64,000 bases of DNA from Episyrphus balteatus. Taxonomy: Eukaryota > Arthropoda > Insecta > Diptera > Syrphidae. The notes below the pieces were generated by a model, which saw nothing but the letters and a program-made list of their open reading frames with translations, was not told the DNA's origin and ran no database searches. Position 1 is the first letter of the stretch. Each line of letters starts with the position of its first letter. Positions 57,690 through 64,000 of this stretch are shown here, in pieces. Position numbers and translations under genes: made by a program. Where the stretch lies: NCBI RefSeq assembly GCF_945859705.1, contig NC_079134.1:40128576-40192575 (forward strand). The letters run 5' to 3'.

Positions 57690-58220
57690 CTGCGAAAAGG
57701 TCTTCATCCCACATTGTTTTCGTTCGATATGTCTTTAAAATCTTCCCCCAAGGGTTCAAGTTCTTTGCAAAGTTCTACTTTGGAAATCGACGCAATGGCT
57801 TTCAATGATTCATTTGGGATCCCATATTTATTTATTTCAACTAAGTTTTTAGGATCTACATTTTCATCAAACCCTCGTTGCATTTAAATTTTTCGTCGAT
57901 TTTGACAAGAACATAATTTATGATAACTTTATAGACTGCGCGATTGAATACATAATCGTTTTGGATAAAAAGAAAGCAGTCTCTCCTTGTCTCCAAATAA
58001 CTCATCCTGTTTTCTGATTTTTTTTGCTGTTGTCCGTAACGGTAATATAGTTTTAACGTCGTCGTCTATGTTTTCAGCTTAAACTGCATTAAAAAAATCT
58101 TCGAACGTATCCAATTTTTCCCTTAAAATCCTCTCCAAAGCCTTAATGAGTCCCTTGACTTTCAGGTAATCCATGTTAGGAGTTTGCAAATATTGGCTGA
58201 CAGAGGTTGATAGGCCAAAA
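57690..58220 (-). pseudogene. hAT (ZMYM1/Zaphod-like) transposase remnant
   Basis: Minus-strand frames, broken by several stops, read LSTSVSQYLQTPNMDYLKV followed by GLIKALERILREKLDTFEDF, then KKIRKQ, then VIINYVLVKIDEKFKCNEG, then DPKNLVEINKYGIPNESLK and CKELEPLGEDFKD. This order (S.YLQ...DY, a dimer-helix region, a variable acidic stretch, D....EI...G.P...L..L) matches the C-terminal half of hAT transposases of the type annotated as zinc finger MYM-type protein 1-like. Frame breaks mean it is dead. Confidence 0.6.
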
Positions 58221-58224
58221 ATAC

Positions 58225-58930
58225 TTTTAAAAATATAAGATGTAATCTTTAATAATCGTCTAAAATTTCAAGAAACAGTCTTTTAACGGTCTCGGTCTCG
58301 CTAGAAAAGAAACCTTGAGCTCAAACTTTTAGGTTAATGTTACATAACGAGATTTTTCCTTGTTCTTTGCCCACCTCCTCTTTTTCAATGTTTTGTAAAC
58401 TTATTTGTTTGTCCTCGTCAGCTGTTAACTTCATTGGGGCATGTGTGTCATTGGGAACGGAAAACATCTGTTCATCGGGAGCAAATATTGATACTGAAGG
58501 TGTTGGATATGGAGGATCGCATCTGGTTATTGCATTGTGTAAGTATCGCTAGATGTTCATTTATTTTTTCACAGTTGTTACAACTTACTCCGTGATCCAA
58601 CTATCCCCGCTCTACCCTGCCAGTGTATCTACGTCACTATCCATATATTAGATTATCATTTGGATCACTTGTCAAGTATGTAGATATGTTTAAGATATCT
58701 TCCCACAATTCATAAAAAATCAGTTTTAAAGGTCTCAAAACAATATACCTCCTGATAAGATATTTTTGGTACTAGCAAAAAACTGATTTTCTAGATAAGA
58801 AATGTTAAGAAATAATTTTTTTGTCAACCATTTGTATTCATTTTAGTTTACTTGCGACTTTTATTACACACGGATTACTGAACGAGTTATTTAATTCATT
58901 TAACGTGACACTTCTGTCGACAATTTGGAC
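58225..58930. other. Upstream DNA of EndoU paralogue 2
   Basis: No gene in the first 600 bases. The leader of the EndoU gene lies just before 58944. Confidence 0.4.
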
Positions 58931-58943
58931 AAAAATAAAAAAG

Positions 58944-60211
58944 ATGAAGTTAACATTATTCTTAGCGATTTCTCTGTTATTGAATGTGTGGAGGTTTCAA
59001 ATCGCAGGTAGATAAATCTTAATTTCTTTTGTTGTTGATTCTATCTAAATTATATTTTTTAAGATTGTCGAGTAGCGTCACCAATAACGATTTCTAGCCA
59101 TTCAAAAAATGTATTTAATTTGAGTTCTGGGCCTGAAAACTCTCCACCCGAAACAAGGCCGTGTCTTCCAATCGGTCCAAGACCTATGCAAATTAATTCG
59201 ACAAAGGTTACAGACGAAGAGCTTCGTCAGCTAACTGAAATTTTATTTAGCAGAGAAAATTCTCTGCTTCACCAAATTTCTGTCAATTTGCAAGGAAGAA
59301 CCAGTTCAAACGATACAAATGACGTGGCTCCAGAACCGTAAGTATGATCTGGAAACAATTTACACGCAATTATTGACTCAATTAGATGCTTTTCACTGAC
59401 AGCCTTTTGAAAGTAAGTGATAGAGTATTTAATGTAACAACCATTGCCAAGTTGCGAGCTCTTTTCGACAACTATCATATGGATACATCGGTGAATGAAA
59501 ACTTCACCGCCGCTGAACTTCAAGAACAAGACGATTTCTTAGACACTGTGATGGCAACACATATTATGAATCTTACAATGGGATTTCTTCAAAGCAAAGG
59601 TGAAAATGAATCTAAGGCTTCAATCCACTTAAAAATACTAAATTGTACGTTTTTTTTCATAGGAATTGTATCATCTAACCCAAGAAGCCAAAAAGACTTT
59701 CTCAAAACAATTTGGTTTAAACTTTATGATCGTGGCCAAGGTGCGCTTGGAAGCTCTGGATTTGAACATGTGTTTTTAAATGAAATCGACAAAGGTAGAA
59801 TTATTGGTCTTCACAATTGGGTCTACTTCAGTCAAGGAGAAAGAGCTGGTCATGTGGATTACAAAGGATATGTAAATGAACTCGACTTGGAAACTGTAAG
59901 TTGTTGTTTTTAATAAATAAAACTTGAGTAATAAAAATAATTTTTTTTCTAATTTATAGAAAGCAAAAATCATCGAAGTTCGTTTCACTTACAAAGATCT
60001 AAGCAAACCAGTTAGTACACTTTTTGTTGGAACAACTCCTGAATTGGAAATGGCTTTGTATACTATTTGCTTTCAATTTAGACCTGATGAGTTGTGTCGG
60101 TTGTCGTTGGGAGGAAAGAATTTTTCCATCCAAGCTGATAGATGGTGGCAGTGTGGTCAGGCTTTGATTGGCACCACTTATCCTAACATTCAAAATCTAA
60201 AATTATATTGA
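58944..60211 (+). CDS. Secreted EndoU-family endoribonuclease, paralogue 2
   Basis: Five exons: 58944-59007, 59064-59337, 59403-59599, 59663-59895, 59960-60211, totalling 340 codons with the stop (339 aa). Exon 1 (64 bases), exon 3 (197) and exon 4 (233) have exactly the same lengths as in paralogue 1, and all intron phases agree. Signal peptide MKLTLFLAISLLLNVW. The EndoU core is conserved: LFDNYHMDTS, SSGFEHVFLNE and GLHNWVYF with both catalytic His, DYKGY, PELEMALYTICFQFRPDEL. The C-terminus differs (DRWWQCGQALIGTTYP against TWRYNGQLLIGSAFP in paralogue 1) and is four residues longer. The gene is head to head with paralogue 1, 8.07 kb between start codons. AATAAA lies at 60213-60218. Confidence 0.92.
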
Positions 60212-60212
60212 A

Positions 60213-60218
60213 AATAAA
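60213..60218 (+). terminator. Poly(A) signal, EndoU paralogue 2
   Basis: AATAAA begins one base after the stop codon, unusually close. Another (AATATAGAATCC) context follows but is not a canonical signal. Confidence 0.55.
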
Positions 60219-60347
60219 AGATGCACGAATTTAACAAGAAAGGAACAATTTCGTTTTTATTTTTTATAATATAGAATCCTTAAAGCCAGTCTATCGCATG
60301 TTATGAAATTACAACACTTTTTCAAAAATACGATGCTCACACTGATA

Positions 60348-60477
60348 CTTACTTACTTGGGGTGACCAGCGCCGTAAGGCGGCTACAATCCGCTGTGGAT
60401 TTGGGCCTCAAACAACAAGCTTCGCCAGCCAGCTCTACCCTTAGCTCGCTGCTTCCAGTTGCGAACGCCAAGTTGCT
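60348..60477 (+). mobile_element. Short retroposon (SINE-like) with 15-bp target duplication
   Basis: The 130-bp body starts with (ACTT)n and continues GGGGTGACCAGCGCCGTAAGG, with TGTGGATTTGGGCCTCAAAC and AGCTCTACCCTTAGCTCGCTG. ATGCTCACACTGATA at 60333-60347 is exactly repeated at 60478-60492. A duplication of this length points to LINE-type target-primed insertion. The body resembles a short repeat I associate with many fly genomes, with ACTT-microsatellite ends. It lies 120 bases downstream of the EndoU gene. Confidence 0.8.
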
Positions 60478-60492
60478 ATGCTCACACTGATA

Positions 60493-62260
60493 TCTATGTT
60501 TAATAGATTGCAGAGATTTACTCATTATATTAATATGGAAAAGGACTTTGTACCAAGTGACACAATAAAACTGAAATCTTTGATTTAAATAGACAAAATT
60601 ATTGTTGCTGTGTTTTTGCTAAATAGTCGACAACAAAAGCAAACATAAAGTGATCTTTGGTGTCCAAGTTACTGAATCGGATATATCGGTTTTTATAGCC
60701 AAGTTTCCTAGTTCTTTACTTGTATATTGACAGCGATTACCTCCTTATTAGAGGTAGAATAATCTGTTATTTCACCATTATCCTCATTTTGGGAATCAAC
60801 GATCGCAATAACCTGATTTGTCAAAAATATTCGGTAAAGGAAAATTTTGTTGAAACAAACCTATCCATTAACTTTGATTTTTTATTTTTTCCGTTTCAGC
60901 CTTCCGCTTTTTAAATTGTGATCCAGATGTTTTTTTATCCAATAAACTGTAAAAAAAATTTAAAATATATTATACTCAGTACGTGGAAAATTGAGTGTTA
61001 GTAACATATTTCGCTTTTTTTTTATGATTCCTTAATTTACTATTACATTTATATTTCGCACTAAAATTATGAGTACGTCTGTGTCAGGTGTTTGTACCAA
61101 AATGTTTGAATTCGATTTTGATTTGCTTATATGATAAATTTGATCTCGCATCGGCTCCTTCTTCACCAGTATTTATTTTCTTCACGTTTCAGAATGTATT
61201 GGTTTTAAAATTCACAAAAGAAACACTTGTCATCTTCTGCAAAAATACTTTTATGTTTCCCAAAAAATTGGATAAAGTGAAGCCCCAGAAATTTTATAAG
61301 AGATTCTTTGAATTTAGGATTTTTGAGGTCATCTGACAAAAGATCAGAATCTCAGTAAAACAATTCCCAATTAAAATGCCCGAGTTATAGAATGCACACA
61401 AAAACAAATCCGGTGTGGTATTTTTATTTGTAAAAAAACCTGGTATTTTCATTCCTAGGTACCAAAACAAAACCATCTTCATTATGGGTCAAATTGCCCA
61501 AACTCAACCTTGGAGTGGGTTCTGCGTCAGCGGCGTTTTGTTGTCTTGCAGCGTGTTGTTGGTAGCGTTCCTGAACTCAATATACTGCATGAAGAACCGA
61601 GGAGTTTTACCATGGTCTCTTTTAAAAGTTGAGTTAGATCGATGTACGCTCTGTTTTTCGTTAAAATGTGTTTAAACATTGGGTTCAAATTATTAATTTT
61701 ATTTGGTTAAAAAGAGCTTTGAAATATCTCTTTTAAATCATCTACCGAACCGTCCATCCATTTTGTGATTATTTACTAAACAAAACCGTTCGAAATGCAA
61801 AGTTTGAATCGCACCTGACAGTCAAAAATGGATTCGTTTACCTCAATTAAAATGCTTGCCAACAATGAATCCGTTTGTTTAGTTTTGGGCTAAGTAAACT
61901 AACTTCTATCAGTTCGAATGCTCGAAAATCATAAAATATTATTTGTCTCTAATGGAAAACCTGGCTCAGATTTTAATTGATAAATTATACCAACAGTGAA
62001 TGTAACGTATCTTTTCTGTTTACAATATCTACATAACGGTCAAAGTTATTAAAAGCATCGTGGGTGCTCAGTTGTCAATAATTTCAATAACTCTTAGTAT
62101 ATGGATGTTTCTTCATAGGCTGTAAATTTCATTTCGGTTTCAAGCTCTGTCACTGTGGTTTCTCTGATACAAACTCAATATTTAGTAAGTATAGAAAGCA
62201 TTTTTACTCTTTAACGGACTCATCGATAATATCAGGTTTTTGGCTGATTTAAATCAGTTA
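60493..62260. other. Intergenic DNA
   Basis: Several frames of 60-90 codons (60720, 61088, 61415) but none with conserved features or splice support. Confidence 0.4.
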
Positions 62261-62706
62261 CCTTAAGAAAAATGACACTTACTGATTTTGAGATAGTTCC
62301 CTTTCTTTATAGAATTTCATTAATTTGCAAAAACTAACATTGCAGTTAGATTTCTCATCAATAAAAACATATAAAAACACTCCCATATTACGTTGATCTT
62401 AAAATCCATGCTCAAAACGGGTATAACATTTAAGCTGAGTAAGGGAATAGTTTTTTCAACTTAACTCGAAAAATATTCGAAAATTTTCTACATGTTTTAC
62501 ACATATCATTTTTGCCAAAAATCAAAAATGGCCGAGTTATTCACTTAAACTTGTTTTTCCTTAAATCCAAGATGGCGTCTTTGGCTCAAGCTCGATTTTC
62601 CAGAAAAACTGGTTTTAAGCTCTCAGTGATCCCCTCTACCGTCCTATGAATAAAAAAAAATGCACGATCAATTTTTTTCCATTTGAAATGTTTAATTCGA
62701 CTGGCC
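62261..62706. mobile_element. Half copy of the 8181-9352 foldback MITE
   Basis: From ATGACACTTACTGATTTTGAG to TTAATTCGACTGG, this matches the right arm (about 8908-9352). The left arm and centre are missing. Confidence 0.75.
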
Positions 62707-62747
62707 TATCTCAGTATTTCGCGTTTACTACACTTTTTACAACATTA

Positions 62748-62896
62748 GCCCTGTTCCATTGGAGGTGGTAGTTTACTCATAAGTAGATCTAGTACTACAG
62801 ATAACACACGATCTTCTACTCGAGGAGATACGAAAGTGTAGTTGTTGTAGTAGATTTCTACTCACGAGTAAACTAATACCTCCAATGAAACAGGGC
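62748..62896. mobile_element. 149-bp palindromic MITE, TA target
   Basis: GCCCTGTTCCATTGGAGGT at the left is inverted at the right with one or two changes (ACCTCCAATGAAACAGGGC). TAGTTTACTC and GAGTAAACTA extend the arms. TA flanks at 62746-62747 and 62897-62898. Confidence 0.8.
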
Positions 62897-62898
62897 TA

Positions 62899-63425
62899 TT
62901 GAAAACTTCTTTGTTACCTTTGCTATACTTTAAAGCAGACATGTCACAGTTGAATATAAAAGCTCCTTATCAAGTCTATGGTCTATCCCATCACTGGCGT
63001 TTGAAGCTTCGGCAAAAACGCATTAAACTTGGGATGATGGCGTGGTGAATAATACTCATATGAATGTGCCTAAATTAGCAATACGAGTAAACAGACGAAC
63101 TTAGTCAAATTTCCACTAAAGCAAGGAGAGACATCTCGTATCTAGGCAAAATTTCCACTAAACAACGTAATGGATTACCATTTCTACTAGATAACAGCGA
63201 CCTATCAAATTCATTTGAAATCATTAATGCACAATTTGCCTTGAAAATACTGCATGTTTATATGAACCTTTGTATGAAAATAAAATCGATCAATATAATT
63301 CACCATAAGATATTGAATCACATTGACCTTTTCTAACAACATGTAACGATTCAATCACAGGGTCATAAAGTGTAATGACATTGACCAACTGAAATGAGAA
63401 ATATGTATTTATGACCAGGGATGCC
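62899..63425. other. Non-coding DNA
   Basis: Nothing recognised. Confidence 0.4.
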
Positions 63426-63429
63426 ATTC

Positions 63430-63535
63430 TAGCGACTTTGTCGCTAGATCTAGCGACATTTCAACTTCTTCCGCGACAAAAAATATTTTGATGTCGCTAG
63501 ATTATTTTTAGCGACTTTTCTAGCGACTTTTGAAG
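63430..63535. repeat. TAGCGAC interspersed palindromic repeats
   Basis: TAGCGAC or its complement GTCGCTA occurs seven times in about 105 bases (for example CTAGCGACTTTGTCGCTAG). The preceding CAGGGATGCCA may be an element end. Confidence 0.65.
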
Positions 63536-63654
63536 CCAAGCATTTCTGAGTTGTGAAACGTAAATACTATTTTCATTATATAACAGCACTGGTCAAAACC
63601 TTGTGAAAAATAAAACCAGAAATAAATTGTCAACACAAAATTAAATTCTATTAT

Positions 63655-64000
63655 TCTTAGACATTTGTGGATAGACATTTGTGGATAGACATTTGTGGAT
63701 AGACATTTGTCGATAGACATTTGTCGATAGACATTTGTCAATAGACATTTGTGGATAGACATTTGTGGATAGACACTTGTCGATAGACATTTGTCGATAG
63801 ACATTTGTCGATAGACATTTGTGGATAGACATTTGTGGATAGACATTTGTCGATAGACATTTACCGATAGACATTTGTCGATAGACATTTGTGGATAGAC
63901 ATTTGTGGATAGACATTTGTCGATAAACATTTGTGGATAGACATTTGTGGATAGACATTTGTGGATAGACATTTGTCGATAGACATTTACCGATAGACAT
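63655..64000. repeat. 14-bp satellite array (GATAGACATTTGTG), runs off the window
   Basis: ACAT recurs every 14 bases from 63661 to 63997 without any indel (24 full units plus). Unit variants end TGTGG, TGTCG or TACCG and tend to recur in groups of five, hinting at a 70-bp higher-order unit. Minus-strand frames read a 14-aa repeat (for example MSIHKCLSTNVYPQ), a by-product of the 14-base period. Confidence 0.9.

Noticed and set aside
63520..64000. 150-codon and 119-codon minus-strand repeat proteins at the right edge
   Set aside because: Both read the same 14-bp satellite in different frames; no signal of selection on protein sequence.
1..64000. CRISPR array, phage-like or bacterial defence system
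   Set aside because: The window is plainly eukaryotic (spliced genes, SINEs, MITEs); repeat arrays have no spacer structure.

Overview
This window looks like nuclear DNA of a higher fly (Diptera). It is AT-rich, with small GT-AG introns of about 55-170 bases, TATA boxes spaced 30-34 bases from TCAGT-type arthropod initiators, and a very heavy load of DNA transposons, foldback MITEs, SINEs and dead non-LTR retrotransposons. No prokaryotic features, CRISPR, rRNA or functional tRNA gene was seen. The species cannot be named from the sequence.

Host genes I can support are few and mostly come in small families. (1) Two intronless paralogues at 3.4 kb and 15.2 kb (133 and 143 aa) have a predicted N-myristoylation start and coiled-coil helices, and share the same promoter block (TAATTA pair, TATAAAAG, TCAGT). 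(2) A two-exon 99-aa gene of unknown function lies at 17.6-18.1 kb. (3) Convergent to it is a six-exon GH13 alpha-glucosidase (maltase) on the minus strand at 18.4-22.6 kb. Its first exon is split by a 1198-bp hAT-like element with a perfect 8-bp target duplication; all other exons and splice sites are intact. (4) Three copies of a 38-aa secreted-peptide gene lie at 25.6 kb (+), 29.8 kb (+) and 40.5 kb (-). Each has a signal-peptide exon, a short intron and a mature-peptide exon ending in a C-terminal Gly. A separate 34-aa secreted ORF lies at 24.8 kb. (5) Two EndoU-family secreted endoribonuclease paralogues with the same five-exon structure lie head to head at 49.6-50.9 kb (-) and 58.9-60.2 kb (+).

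The rest is mobile DNA. The most unusual item is a composite element present in two inverted copies (5.4-6.4 kb and 36.7-39.1 kb). It has a short hairpin terminus, a GTCA-type microsatellite, an array of a strictly 147-bp repeat (2 units in one copy, 12 in the other, with no indels), and a palindrome of about 345 bp at the far end. Other elements include a 1.9-kb hAT-like element at 1.2-3.1 kb, a 2.1-kb TIR element at 41.3-43.4 kb carrying a BED-finger ORF, long foldbacks at 8.2, 22.8, 28.0 and 31.5-35.7 kb, nested TA-target MITEs at 10.1-10.7 kb, two SINEs (one tRNA-derived, one with a 15-bp target duplication), Tc1 and hAT transposase remnants, and a 14-bp satellite running off the right edge.

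Exon boundaries were placed by reading splice signals and paralogue agreement. The maltase and both EndoU models total an exact number of codons. Function calls rest on remembered family motifs, not on searches.
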